64,000 nt of DNA from Typha latifolia (Eukaryota > Streptophyta > Magnoliopsida > Poales > Typhaceae). Position 1 is the first letter of the stretch, and every line of letters starts with the position of its first letter. The DNA lies in the NCBI GenBank assembly GCA_019914945.1, contig CM034108.1, positions 8,070,001-8,134,000 on the forward strand, given 5' to 3'. Below are positions 33,322-45,165 of the stretch, piece after piece. The translations under genes and the position numbers were made by a program. Below the pieces are notes generated by a model. That model had not been told where the DNA came from and made no database searches. It was given only the letters and a program-made list of their open reading frames with translations.

Positions 33322-34292
33322 GAGTACTGCATCTTTGAAGGCCTCCTTAAAGCACGTCGGCTTGTATGTCTCCGCGCGGCCAAGAGATAAAGGTGCTGCA
33401 AAGTTGCTGATCCGTCCATGGGGGTTGGCATCGACTACTTATCCTCTCAAATGCTTTTCGGTATGCCCCAACAGTGGTCCTTTGCACCGTCTTTGAGAGG
33501 AGAGCATTGAAGTACTTATACCACGACGCTCCAAATCATCGCGTGATATCGACGCAAAAGTCAGCCCATGTTTCAATCGTCTCATGGGCATTGGCTGCCC
33601 AAAACTAGTGAAGCGCGGCATCTTCAAGGTGGAAGCTCGTAAGCGTCACCTTATATTCTTCCGCTGTACCCTGGTACGTGAAGAATTGTTCCACCTTATA
33701 TAGCCAATCGATCGAATCACCACCTTTGAACTTGGGGAATTCGAGATGCACGATTTGCCCACGGATATCGTTGTCTCGATCTGGATCATATCCAACTCCT
33801 TGTCTAACCGGAGGACGATGCACGATGAATGGTTGATGATTCCTCCTTTGATCCCTCCTTTGGTTCCGGTTCGTATTGTCCCGCCCAAAGATCTAGATCT
33901 CCAAGGCGATCACCATAGTGGCTCGCTCGTCGGATGGGCTGACCTACAACTGGGCCTGGTGGAACCATCCTTGCTTGTGGGTGCAAATTCTGAGCCGCTG
34001 GTGGCGGGTTCATAGAGGTGGACTCGCGTCGTGGGATAGATGGTACATTTTCGTTGGCCATGGCTTCCCTTGTCGCCCGTAGCTCCCTCATTATCTCCCT
34101 CATCATCTAGTTGTTGATGGCCATTTGTTCAGAAAGAGACCCAAACATGGCTTGAACGCTAGGCTCTCATGTATTCAGGTTTGGTCGGGCAGTTCCGCGG
34201 GTGAAAGTCCACAAAACCGTTTCCCCCTCCACTATTGGGGAAATATCATCTTCCTCATCTCGCTGTGCAGCCATGGCTTTGGTTGTCGTCAT
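33322..34292 (-). pseudogene. gag: Gypsy C gag
   Basis: ATG at 34292 (MTTTKAMAA on the minus strand). It contains an RELRATREAMAN motif, the Pro-rich linker, FPKFKGGDSIDWLYKVEQFF and LEDAALH. Frameshifts near 33890 and 33605 and a deletion near 33400 break it into overlapping frames. Confidence 0.85.
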
Positions 34293-34333
34293 AGGAAGCG
34301 TGTGTCCGAGGAACAGTGGCTCTGATACCAACT

Positions 34334-35241
34334 TGATACAATCTCCCCTTTAGGCTAAGGTTCGATCTTCCCCGTTTTCAGATCTAGACAGGATCTAACA
34401 CGGAACTTTGAAAATAGATCCTGAAAGATGCAATTGTCGGATCGACGTAAAATTTTGATATGTTCTAGTCCTAGAAAAGAGCTTTCAAAAAAATCAAGTT
34501 CCGGCGAATCGGACAGTGGGATCTCGAGATAACGTTCGATTAGTAGAGAAACATCAGAGAGTCCGTTTTTGGATCCGTGGATGGAGGCATAAGATCCTTG
34601 GTGATGGCGGAGGATGGTGGACCGACAATAATGGGGTGGCACCGGTGAATAAAGTGGTGGTGGAAGGGTTATGGGTGATAGAAGGGGTTAGGGGAAGGTG
34701 ATAGATAGATTGGAAGAAAGGGGAGGAGTGGGCGCCCCTAAGGGACTAGGGTGAGTAGCCGATCGAGGGCGGTTAGAAGCGGCATCGTCGGGAAATGAGA
34801 GAACGAGAGAACGAGAGAATGAGAGAGAAGAAGACGAAGTAGACAAGGGCAAAACTCAATTCATTCAATAATGATTCCATGGTTGCCATCCACACCTTTA
34901 GAGGTTAACCAAACAATTCAAAAATGACAACTATTAACCCTAAAATAGTAGATTTTCGCTGATCGTGTTCGAACGCACATTTTGCGTTCTCTATATGTGC
35001 GAACGCGATGTAGGCATTCATAGGCGCGTTCAAACGTGGCGTTCGAACGCACATTTTGCACTCTCTGTATGTGCAAACCTGATGCAAGCATTCACAAGCT
35101 CATTCGAACACACTCCACCCACGTTCGAATACGACATACAGAAAACTTATTTTTTTGAATTAAATAATAAAATAAGAGTAAAAGACACCCCTAAAGTGTA
35201 TCCATGCTCGAGACGACATCGGTGAAGCCCGAATCGTATCA
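34334..35241 (-). repeat. 5' LTR of gypsy C
   Basis: 908 bp with a GAACGC-type array at about 34970-35135. It differs from the 3' LTR by several small indels and many substitutions, so C is older than B. Confidence 0.92.
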
Positions 35242-35246
35242 AAGGG

Positions 35247-36314
35247 CTTCACTTGGAGATTGAAGGATGTAGGGTTTGGATTAGCTACGACTAATATGGA
35301 TGATATGCTAAGTATAATAGATAGGGTGTTCGCGATTGGGCTTGCGCATGGTTAGAAGGCTGACATAGTGAGAGGGAAGGCCACAAACAAGAGAGGGCAG
35401 CTAAGGTTAGGGATAGGTCAAAGATAGAGAAGGGAGAGAGAGATATTAATTCATTCAATAATCCCATAATTCAATGCCTAAGGTTACAAGTCATAAAGCC
35501 TTATTCATATGGAATAAAATAAAGAGTCCTAAGGGTCCATTCACATGTGGAATAGAGGTGAAATAAGAATAGCTATTCCTATTTGTTATTACCAATATAA
35601 GGGATTTATTCTAGGAATAATTATTCATATATTTACTTGTATTCTAGAAGAAGGGTGTAATAGATACTTTTGATGTGATATAAATTGAAGATAAAGAAGA
35701 AAAATATTACTGAAATAACATTTGGTTTGATATAAATTATATTGATGAGATTCATGAAGTACAACTAAGTATGCACGTATGCAATACAAATAAATTTTTA
35801 TATCGTACAAACATTTTTATAAATATTATTATATTTTATAGTAAAAAATAATAAAATTTTATACTACATGGAAAATCTATTTTCTATTTTAGCCTAAAAC
35901 ATGAGATTATTAATAATATTATATTAATTGTTTTCCCAAATTTCTTATTTTATTATTTAAAAAAAGAAAGATCTAGTTAGGTTAATACATAGTTTAAAAT
36001 GTAAATATATTATTTTATTTATGAGTAAATATTTAATTTGATAAAATGTTAGTTTATTAATATTATATTTTTGATGTTATTAGTTTAAGAATTTTATAAT
36101 ATTTATATTTATATTTAAGTATATACAGTTAATATAATATTTAATGATAATAATACTTTTTAGAATGTGTTTATTTTTATATAATATTAAATTATTGATA
36201 TTTATGATGTTTAAATTGAATTTTATTTATTTATTGTAAAATAAAAAAATATGATAAGAGGAAAGAGAGGGTAGAGATGAGTGATAAAGTATAATAAGAA
36301 CAAAAGAGCAAAAT
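35247..36314. other. AT-rich spacer, no gene seen
   Basis: 35247-35440 is probably the rest of the gypsy F LTR interrupted by C. It includes CTAAGGTTAGGGATAGGTCAAAG, which resembles the sequence beside the hAT terminus at 17200. From about 35560 to 36280 the DNA is very AT-rich and I see nothing supportable. Confidence 0.5.
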
Positions 36315-38520
36315 ATGGCCACTCCAGTTTCTTCTTTGGCAATCCCCGCAATGCCATCCCTACCAAAGGAACCTCCTGATCCTCTTCGAAGGGAGTAATT
36401 GCTACTCTAGTCCTAGGGGTTGGTCAAGATTCCTCAACACAGAGTCAAGGAGAAATTAAGGAGAAACTTTTGGCCCAAGTTTCCACCACTAGTGTGGACC
36501 GGAATGGGACAAACTCCGCTGCTCCAACAACCAAGGCATAGTTATTCAGAGGCTATCAGGCTTTGACAGATGGTTTCAACCCTAGTCCCACTTGTAGTTC
36601 TATCCTTCAACAACTTCAATCGATGGCTTTCAACACCGTGGACCTTGATTTGGAGAGGTTGCAATCCAGTCGAGTAGAATGGAGATTTAATCTTATAGTT
36701 AAATTCTTACGTAGGCCTTCGCCGCTGGCCTACTTGATCAAGGAATTTGCTCGGATGTGGAAGTCGGTCGGCCTACTTGATGTTATAGATATGGATGCTG
36801 GGTTATTCACTTTTAAGTTTAGGTTTGAGGGAGACATGATGAAGGTCTTAACTGGTGGGTCATGGACCTTCAGAGGTATGGTTCTAAACATTATTCCCTA
36901 GCAACCAAACTTCTAGCCTCTCAAGGAGGAGATTCTTATAGTATCGGTATGGGTCCAATTCTTGGGGCTCCTTGTAGAATATTAGTACAGGATCTCCACC
37001 TCTTAGTGGCCTCGAACATCGGTCACCCACTTAAGATTAATCGCTATACCCAAGCTTGAACTCATGGTTAGTTTGCGCGACTGTGTATAGAGATCGATCT
37101 ATCTACTTCACTTTAATAGTCCATGGAGGTTGGGCCGCCGAGAGAAAAAAAAATCTTTTAGGCTATTGCCTATGAAAACTCCACTATCTATTTCAGGTGT
37201 GGTCTTATTGGTCATAATTTAATCAAGTTGGTTCAGTCCAAATGATTTCCACCTTGCCTAAGGCTGCGACTGATGTTGTCGCGGGTCTCACAATTTCAAC
37301 CCTTGATCTATTTGGTCATTGGATCATGGTTTAGAAAAAAAAAGGGAGGAAAATGTGCAACCAAGGTGGTCCTATCTCAGGGACTACTAGTGGCGCGGAG
37401 TCCTCCCTACTGGAGAAGACGATTGTGGAGGCTAGTGGTAACCTTACTAGTAGGGAGTCTAAACATGATGTTAGGGGAAAACTTACCCACACTAAAGGCA
37501 ACTTGGGTAACCTCATGGATAGCTTCGGTAACCTCATCGAGGGTAATTCTTCCTCCTCTCGTCACACACCCCCCCTCCTCCTTACTCCTAAACGGCTACA
37601 CCCATGTGGTAAAGCGCCTCCTCCTAAGGTACCCTTTTGCCATCTCGAAAATGTAACCTCTTCTACTAATCGCTCTCAGTCTTCTTAGGGATCCAATCCC
37701 GAGGCCCCCTTTCATCGTAATGAAGCGCAGGGATTAAAACTGGCTCATATCCCACCCCCTCTAGGCCTAACCCTACTATTGAGGATACCTTGAGCCATGC
37801 GCCAAATCCCCTCAGAACCAAAAATCCCTGCCATCCTACTAATGTCGAGAATTTTTCCCAAATCTCCTATCTTAATAGTCACATCACCATAATTGAACCA
37901 TGCACTAATACCATCACCAATCAGATGGTCGTTGATCAAATTCCTCCAATGGCTAATATCCCTCTCCCTTTGTCTACTTCCACTTGTACTATTAGTGGTA
38001 GTGACACTACACTTCTAGTACCACCACTCATATTCCTAGTAAAAAAACCTCAGTATTTCCCTTTCCTCTCATTCCTTGAGCCATAAAAGTCATGACATGA
38101 TGGTGGACCAAACTTCTCAAGCCTTGAACGAAGGTCGTCGGCTTGCTTTTGGGGCTGATATTGAAATGCAAGAGGAGCCTTCCTGATAGAGATCTTGAGC
38201 CGAGCCCATTAGCAACTTTTCCCTCGCTTTACAAATCCCCATCTTGGCCAAGGATAAGGGTACAAAAATCATCAACAAGCCTTCTCCTAATGATAATGGA
38301 GCTAGGTTGCGGTTGGGTGTCCACAATAACTCTGACGCTAAAGCAAGTTCTCCACTCGAACCTCCTCTACACCAGGTTTAATTTACATGTATCATTTGTA
38401 GGAATTGTCGTGGGTCGTACCTCTCTCATAACCCTAATAAATTATCATAATCCTACCATGGTAATACTACTAAAAAGTCATATTACTAATTGTCAATCTA
38501 AAACTTTTCTTAATAGGCAA
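36315..38520 (+). pseudogene. LINE-1 ORF1 (DUF4283-like), decayed
   Basis: Probable start ATG at 36315 (MATPVSSLAIPAMP). The frame at 36563-36901 shows the plant LINE ORF1 pattern: LIKEFARMWKSVGLLDVIDM, KFRFEGDMMKVLTGGSW and FRGMVLNIIP. Past a stop come VWVQFLGL and, near 37190, a weak zinc knuckle YFRCGLIGHN. Family knowledge: this protein binds the element RNA. Several stops and frameshifts occur, and the 37300-38100 part is Ser/Pro-rich. Confidence 0.75.
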
Positions 38521-40516
38521 GACTGACTTAGGATGATTGCTTCACTCTGGAGACTGGCGCTAGTGGGAATATCATGATCTACTGAAAGACTAAACATGTC
38601 AAGTTTCTTCTTGTTCAGTTCTTCGACCAAGTCATCCATGACATTGTCATCCTCGAAGGTAAGTCAACCTGGCTCTTATCAGCTATTTATGCCAACTCTA
38701 TTGCCATGAATGGTAACTAGCTTCTCCATAAGCTAAGTAATGTCGATTCCTCTAGTATGCCTTGGATGGTCATCGGTAATTTTAGTTGCATTATTAATTC
38801 TAGTGACAAGCATGGCGAAAGTCCTTTTAAAGCTAATTGTTCTCTTTTGACTTTTAGAAATTTTATTTTAAAAATTGCTATGATTGATTTTGGTTTTGAA
38901 GGTTTACCTTATACTTGGTGTAATAATCGCCATGGGTTTTCTTGTGTTCTTATTCGTCTAGATAGAATGTTTGGGAATTCAAACTTTATTACTGTCTTTG
39001 CTAAAGTTGTGGTTAACCATTTGCCTCGGATTGCCTCTAATCATGCTTCCCTCTTGATTTCCCTTGGTTAGGAGTCTAAGGTTGGTAGGAACCCCTTTAG
39101 ATTTGAATAGTTTTGGTTTGATTATCCTAAGGTTAGGGACATAATTGAAAGTATATGGAATTAGTCTGACCTTGTTACTCAACTTCCCTCCTCCTGCTTT
39201 AACCACAAGTTAGCTTGTATTTGTACTGAGCTACTCCATTAGTATAAGTTTTCCCTTGGTTGCCTTGAGGCTAACCTAGCTAAGAATAAGGCACAAATTG
39301 CTGAGTTGGAGCTTAAGGAAAAAACCCAACCCCCTTTCTCATATAGATAGCTCCCAGCTCTCCTTATTATATGGTAAATCTCTACTTTTCTTAGACAGCT
39401 TTCTACCAAGTGGCAGAGCAAGTCTCGGGTGACTTGGCTTAAGGATAGTGATGCTAATACTGCTTACTTTCATCTGTCCACCAAGATTCGTAGGCTGAAA
39501 AAAATCTATTAATAATGTTACTAATTATGAGGGGAATGTGATTAAGGCACTGGTCCACCAAAATCCATAGGCATTATAGCTGAGTTTGTTAACTTTTACA
39601 AGGGTCTTTGGCATGTAAATGTTGAAGGCACTAGTCCCTCGAATGACTGGCCAATGATCCCTTGTATAAGCACTTCTAGGACATCCAAGGAGTAACCTTG
39701 TCTAGTCAATTGTTCAGTTTTAGCACTCATGTACTTTGGCTTGGTCCTGGGGTTATATCTATATCTCCCTTATACCTAAGATTGACAATCTTGCCAAGGT
39801 TTTAGATTACCTCCATATTTCTCTTTGCAATATTAATTATAAAATTTTGGCTAAAATCCTAGCTAATAGGATGAAGTTCATCCTTCATACTTTGGAGGGA
39901 CCTGAGTAGATAGCTTTTGTAGCTGGATGCCATATCCATGAAAATATTGCTCTTATTTAGAAAATTCCACAATTTATAAATTCTCCTAAGACTAAGAACA
40001 ATTTTATTATCGTTAAGGTGGATCTTGAGAAAGCCTACAATTGTTTAAACTAGGAGACTATAATTGGTTCTATATCTCGCATGGGTTGCCCTTTAAAATT
40101 TATTAATTGAATATCTATTTGTCTCTCTTCTCTAACTTATGCTTTACTGATTAATGGCTCTACTTCTCACTTTTAAGGTTGGGAGCAGTACTTGTCAAGG
40201 TGACCACATCTCTCTCTACCTTTTTTATTCTAGTGTCTGAAAAATCTCCTCTTTAGTGAGTAAAATTGTGAAAAATTTTGTTCGTCTCTCTTCTCTAACT
40301 TACTTTACTGATTAATGGCTCTGCTTCTCACTAGTTTAAGGTTGGGAGTGGTATCTGTCAAGGTGACCCCATCTCTCCCAACCTTTTTATTCCATTTTCT
40401 TAAAAATCTCTTTAGTGAAAGAAGTTGTGCTTGAGAATAGCATCACTCCTTTTAGTATTAGAGCCTCTGTTATTAGTCATCTCATGTATGCTAATGACCT
40501 CCTTTTGTGTTTTGAT
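38521..40516 (+). pseudogene. LINE-1 ORF2: endonuclease and reverse transcriptase, decayed
   Basis: Endonuclease part (38757-39071): PWMVIGNFSCI, GLPYTWCNNR and LPRIASNHASLLI, the APE-type motifs, with the SDH motif changed to SNH. RT part (about 39820-40510): KILAKILANRMKFIL, GCHIHENIAL and FIIVKVDLEKAYN, then a GD..S box region. Stops occur throughout. A segment of about 130-150 bp is repeated in direct orientation near 40110-40250 and 40280-40400. The element is cut by the gypsy E LTR at about 40516, so its 3' end and poly-A are absent. Confidence 0.8.
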
Positions 40517-41271
40517 GCTAATATTCCTTGTTAGAGTCTTTTCTTATTATATTAGTTTTTTATTTTTATTTAAATAAAATTCCTATAGGTTGCGTTCGAA
40601 CGCAGGAGGGGTCGCGTTCAAGTTTGTAAATACAGGGGTTGCGTTCACACATACAGAGAACGTTTTTTGTACGTTCGAACGCGATTGGGTGTATTCGAAC
40701 GTGATCGTGGGATTCCACTAGAATTAGGGTTAGTTATTATTATTACTATTTGTTGGCTAGCCTTTATAAAGATATAGATGGCAGCCAAATTTATTATGCT
40801 ATTGGAATATTGGTTTCTTGCCTCTCTATCTTTTCTCTACCTTAATCTCCCTTCTCCCTCTTCACCAACCTACCACCTCTATCGTTGGCAAGGTCTCTCC
40901 TAACTTCTAATCTCCCTCGTTTGTTGAGTCCTCCCTCTTCTTTGGGATCTCAACCACTTCTTCCCCTTCATCTATATACCTTAAACAACACCACCCATCC
41001 ACCCTCATCTCCATTATCATCCATAACCCTAATTTTCATTCCACCCATCACCACCACCATCATCCACACTAAATTGTACTTTCGTCCTAGTTTCAGTTTG
41101 AATTTTTGAAGGGTTTAAATACAAAAAATGTAGATCAGGGAGAGATCGAGTCCACTTAGTTTCATAATTTTTTGACTAAGATAGAATATTTGCTAAATAT
41201 TTTACCTTGGTTGTGCGGACTGCTTCCTACAATAAATTCAGATCTTAAAAGAATTGTTCCGTGACCTATCA
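40517..41271 (+). repeat. Left LTR of gypsy E
   Basis: Aligns with 54213-55001. It carries a short GTTCGAACGC array (40588-40715), a TATA box TTTATAAAG (40763-40771), and a C/T-rich U5. The start is eroded, so the left boundary is approximate. Confidence 0.75.
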
Positions 41272-41272
41272 T

Positions 41273-41285
41273 TTGTATCAAAGCC
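41273..41285 (+). other. Degenerate PBS of gypsy E
   Basis: TTGTATCAAAGCC matches TGGTATCAGAGCC at 11 of 13 positions and lies directly after the LTR. Confidence 0.7.
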
Positions 41286-41308
41286 AGGCGAACCTCAGAC
41301 CTCCATTA

Positions 41309-42443
41309 ATGGTGGAAACAAGGAAGATGACATAAACAAGGAGACCAATAGAGAGCACACCAATAAGAGAAGACTCAATCCACGATAACCCTAACCATAA
41401 GGCCGATTCAATTGGAGCGACCACAACAGAACCGAGTCAACCAACGTCCATGGGTGTGAACATGGGCTTAGCGGATGAACTTAGGAGCATGTTCCAAACA
41501 TTTCTATATAGAGTTGACATAATGCAGAATGATCATAATGCTTTTAAAGGAATATGTCATGAACTAATCGACTTCGTCATCTCCTCGACAAAGATCGGTG
41601 CCTCAAGAAGGACCAGCGGTGGGACCACATCGAACCGATACCCCACAGGTCCTGGTGCAACATGTGAGTGTCAATGATCCTCTTTTACCTATGCCTACAC
41701 ATCACTCCCCACCTTTGATACAAAACCCAAGACTAGCGGTGGTAGAACCTGAGAAGGATTGGCACTTTGAGGATGAGGTTGATCCCTTCAGAGATGGTGT
41801 TGAATGTGCTCAAGGATTTAGAGAAGGAGATCAACATGCACAAAGGTTTAGACCTGAACTAAGAATCTTTTGCGAACCCGACAATGCTATTCGGGGGATA
41901 ACCACACGCTTAGACTTTCTAAAATTCTAAGATAGTGATCCAACGGATTAGGTGTTTTAAGTTGAACAATACTTTGATTGTCAAGGGACAGCGGAGGACG
42001 CAAAGGTCCAGATGGCAAGCTTTCACCTCCAAGGAACGACATTGCATTGGTATCGATTGATTATTTGTGGTGGAGGATTTATCGGTTGGGCTGACTTTTG
42101 TAGGAGCATTACACGCAGATTTAGGACAGCGGCATATGAAGATTTTGCTGCCACATTAAGCAAGATGGTTCAAAGGATAACCGTATTGGAGTACCAAGCA
42201 AAATTTGAAAGAGTTGGTAGTCATTGTGAGCCACCTTAGTTTGAACCGACATTGATGAGCTCATTAATTTCAGGGTTGCCGGATGAGATACAGGCGGATG
42301 TTCATACTTTTTGTCCTACCACTCTTGAGAAGGCTTTTGAGAAGACCGTGCGGATGGAGCAAAAGCATAAGGCTCTCAAGATGGCAACGAAAATAAGTTG
42401 GGGCAATCGAGATGGGCGGTTTGTGTATCAAGAAGGACTATGA
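41309..42443 (+). pseudogene. gag: Gypsy E gag
   Basis: ATG at 41309 (MVETRKMT, then a stop). Readable segments include MGVNMGLADELRSMF, a linker, QYFDCQGTAEDAKVQMASFH, LHWYRL, YQAKFERVGSHCEPP and LISGLPDEIQADV. The layout matches A1 gag at low identity. At least four stops or frameshifts are present. Confidence 0.8.
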
Positions 42444-42499
42444 GGTTGTTAGGGATGGAGAGTGTTTAGAGGAGGTCCATGAGGAGGCCGTTAAGGAGG

Positions 42500-43574
42500 G
42501 CACGAAAGAAGATATCTAAGTTGAAATATCAATGCATGCATATTCGGGTACTTTCTTGCTGAGGACATTATAGATAGATGGACTCGTTAGAAAGCATTAT
42601 GTGCATATCCTCATCAATCTCGGGAGTACACACAACTTTCTAGATGAGAGGTTAGTGAGGAGATTGGGCTTAGATACCGAACTGACCATGGGATTTGACA
42701 TTGCTATTGGAGACGAGACAAAGCTTAAGGCGGAAAACTTGTGATGCCGGGTCAGTATACGGGTGCAAGGACACGACATCATTATGGACTTGTATCTATT
42801 GGTGCTGCGAGGAGTGGACATTGTCCTTGGCACTCAGTGGTTACAGAGTTTGGGACCCGTCACATTTGATTTTTGAAGCATGTGGATGAAATTTAAATAA
42901 GGAAATAAAGACGTGCGGCTTGATGGCATTCATCCTCCGTCGATTTCTGTGATGCAGCCGATGGTGGGGCTGCCTTGTGCGAGTGATTTGGCCTATCTTC
43001 TTCAGTTAGGACCAGTAGGAGACGAGCCTCAAATGAGTCCATATACTACCATTGAGTTGTCTAATTTATTAGACAAATTTCCTAGACTATTTGAGAAACC
43101 GGAGGACTTGCCACCAAGACGAATGGCGGACCACCGCATAGAGATTGTGCCCAGGGCTACACTGGCGAATGTGAGGACATATTGATATCCACATATGAAA
43201 AATGAAGTTATCTCCAAAATGGTAGCCGAGATGTTGGAGCAAGGCTTCATTCAACCTAGTCATAGCTCCTACTCATCGCTTGTGCTACAGGTGCGAAAGA
43301 AGGACAAGACATGGCGTTTTTGTGTCGACTATCGGGCACTAAACGCTATTACCGTCAAGGACTGGTATCCCATTCTGGTTATAGAGGAGCTGCTGGATGA
43401 GCTTGCAGGAGCGACCATATTCAGCAAGCTTGACTTGAGGGCTGGGTATCATGAAATTAGAGTTCACTTGGCAAATGTGCACAAAACTGCACTTTGGACT
43501 CTGGATGAGCACTACGAGTTCCGAGTGATGCCCTTTAGTCTTACCAATGTTCCAGTTACTTTTCAAGGCCTCAT
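42500..43574 (+). pseudogene. pol: Gypsy E protease and first half of RT
   Basis: The protease site reads LINLGSTHNF where active copies have LIDTGSTHNF, so the catalytic Asp is lost. GVDIVLGTQWLQSLG follows. The RT starts near 43195: [44 protein letters not shown] and FRVMPFSL. The frame is cut at VTFQGLI by gypsy D and resumes at 47496. Confidence 0.9.
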
Positions 43575-44515
43575 TGATACGATCTTCTCTTTGGGGCTAA
43601 GGCTCTGATACCAGCTTGATACGATCTGGCACGGAACTTTGACATTAGATCCCAAACTATGCTGTGGTCGGAATGACATGAGATTTTGATATGTTGTAGT
43701 CTCGTAAAAGAGTTTTCCAACAAATCTAGTTACAGGCGAATCGGAGTTGGGGATCTCGAGATATCGTTCGTTTAGTGGACGAACATCAGGATGCTCTGTT
43801 TTGGATTCGTGGATGGAGGCACGAGATCCTGGTTAATGGTGGATGGTGGTGGACCGGCGTAAATGTGGTGGCACCGGTGAAAAGTGATGGTGGAACGGTT
43901 GTGGTTGATGGAAGGATTAGGGCAAGTGTTGGATAGATTGGACGAAGGGGGAGAAGAGGGCCACCCCTAAGGGACTAGGGTGATTAGCCGGACGAGGGAG
44001 GTTAGAAGTGGCGTCGCCGGGGATTGAGAGAACGGGAGTGAAGAAGACGAAGGAGGCAAGGCAAAACTCAATCTCAATAATCAATAATAATCTTGGTTGC
44101 CCTACACATCCTTTTATAGGCTAACCAACAACTCACATTAACCCTAAAACACAATTTTCGCCGACCGCGTTCGAACTTGCCTGACCGCGTTCGAACGCAC
44201 TGAATTAGCTCTTCTGGATTTGTGAATGCGATGCAGGCGATCGAACACGTGATCGAACGCGCCTGTCGGTATTTGCGAACGCGATGCAGGCATTCACAGT
44301 GCGTTCGAACGGACCGCGTTCGAACGCACAGTACATTCTCTTCACCACGTTCACAATCCCGTTCACAAACCGCGTTCGAACTCACTCCACCCGCGTTCGA
44401 ACGCGACTTACAGAAAACTTATTTTAATGGAAATTAAACACTAAAACATGAAGCAAAAACACTCTTAAAGTGAATCCATGCTCGAGACGACGTCGGTGAA
44501 GTCCGAATCGTATCA
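43575..44515 (-). repeat. 3' LTR of gypsy D (941 bp)
   Basis: A-type LTR with a GAACGC array at 44160-44405. Its terminal 42 bases contain one PBS-like copy (43601-43613 on the minus strand) followed by a second LTR-end-like TGATACGATC. Confidence 0.9.
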
Positions 44516-44542
44516 ATCCACCACGCTTTCGCAACCTTGTCC

Positions 44543-45165
44543 TCAAGGTTTGAAGTTCGGAAAGCGATCCATGATATCTGACTCTAACTCCCAGGTAGAC
44601 TCGTCAGTAGGTTTGCCCAGCCACTCAATTAGCACTTCAGTCTCTAATCTGATCCCATGACGTCTTCTCCTGCGGCCTAATACTCGGACCGGTTTAGTGG
44701 GGCCATCTTCCTCCATTAGTTCGGGTAAGGCCGAACCCACCACATGGTTAGGCCCGATTTGGGCCTTCAATGCTGATACATGGAAGACCGGATGTATCCT
44801 GGTTTCTTCAGGTAGGTCCAACCGGTAAGCTACTGGACCGATTCGTTGTAGCACTCGGTACGGACTGTAGTACTTGTAACCCAACTTTTGGTTCAAAATT
44901 GGTCTCAATGTGGATTGCCGATACGGTTGAGCTCGAACGAACACCAATTGATCCACCTCAAATTCTCGCTCACGTCGGCCTTTGTCATGAATTTGCTTCA
45001 TACGGTTTTGGGCCAAGGCTAGGTGAGTCTTAAGCCGTCTCAATGTTTCATCTCGATCAGCCAGCTCTCCAAGTCAAGCTCGGTCCTATCCGCCGCCGCG
45101 AGTCTATCATAGGCACGCAAGACAGGGGAAGTGCACCCATAAACCGCCTCCAAAGGGTTCATCCT
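44543..45165 (-). pseudogene. Gypsy D integrase C-terminus and chromodomain
   Basis: EAVYGCTSPVLRAYDRLAAADRTE (end of the core; the listed residues are split by ordinary text here only in length) is followed after a frameshift near 45045 by a 166-residue frame. That frame contains NRMKQIHDKGRRERE, VFVRAQPYRQSTLRPIL, VAYRLDLPEETR and the chromodomain VLIEWLGKPTDESTWELE. It ends FPNFKP at 44543. The integrase finger and catalytic core are missing. Confidence 0.88.

Larger units (their letters stand above)
30084..35241 (-). mobile_element. Gypsy C: RT-less family member, best preserved integrase
   Basis: Perfect TSD AAGGG (30079-30083 and 35242-35246). The LTRs are 30084-30973 (890 bp) and 34334-35241 (908 bp), and the PBS (minus) is at 34318-34330. 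The coding order on the minus strand is gag, protease, integrase, chromodomain. RT and RNase H are absent, with the same junction as A1. Confidence 0.94.

Noticed and set aside
35600..36250. Matrix-attachment or centromeric satellite in AT-rich stretch
   Set aside because: No periodic repeat unit was seen, and AT-richness alone is not evidence.
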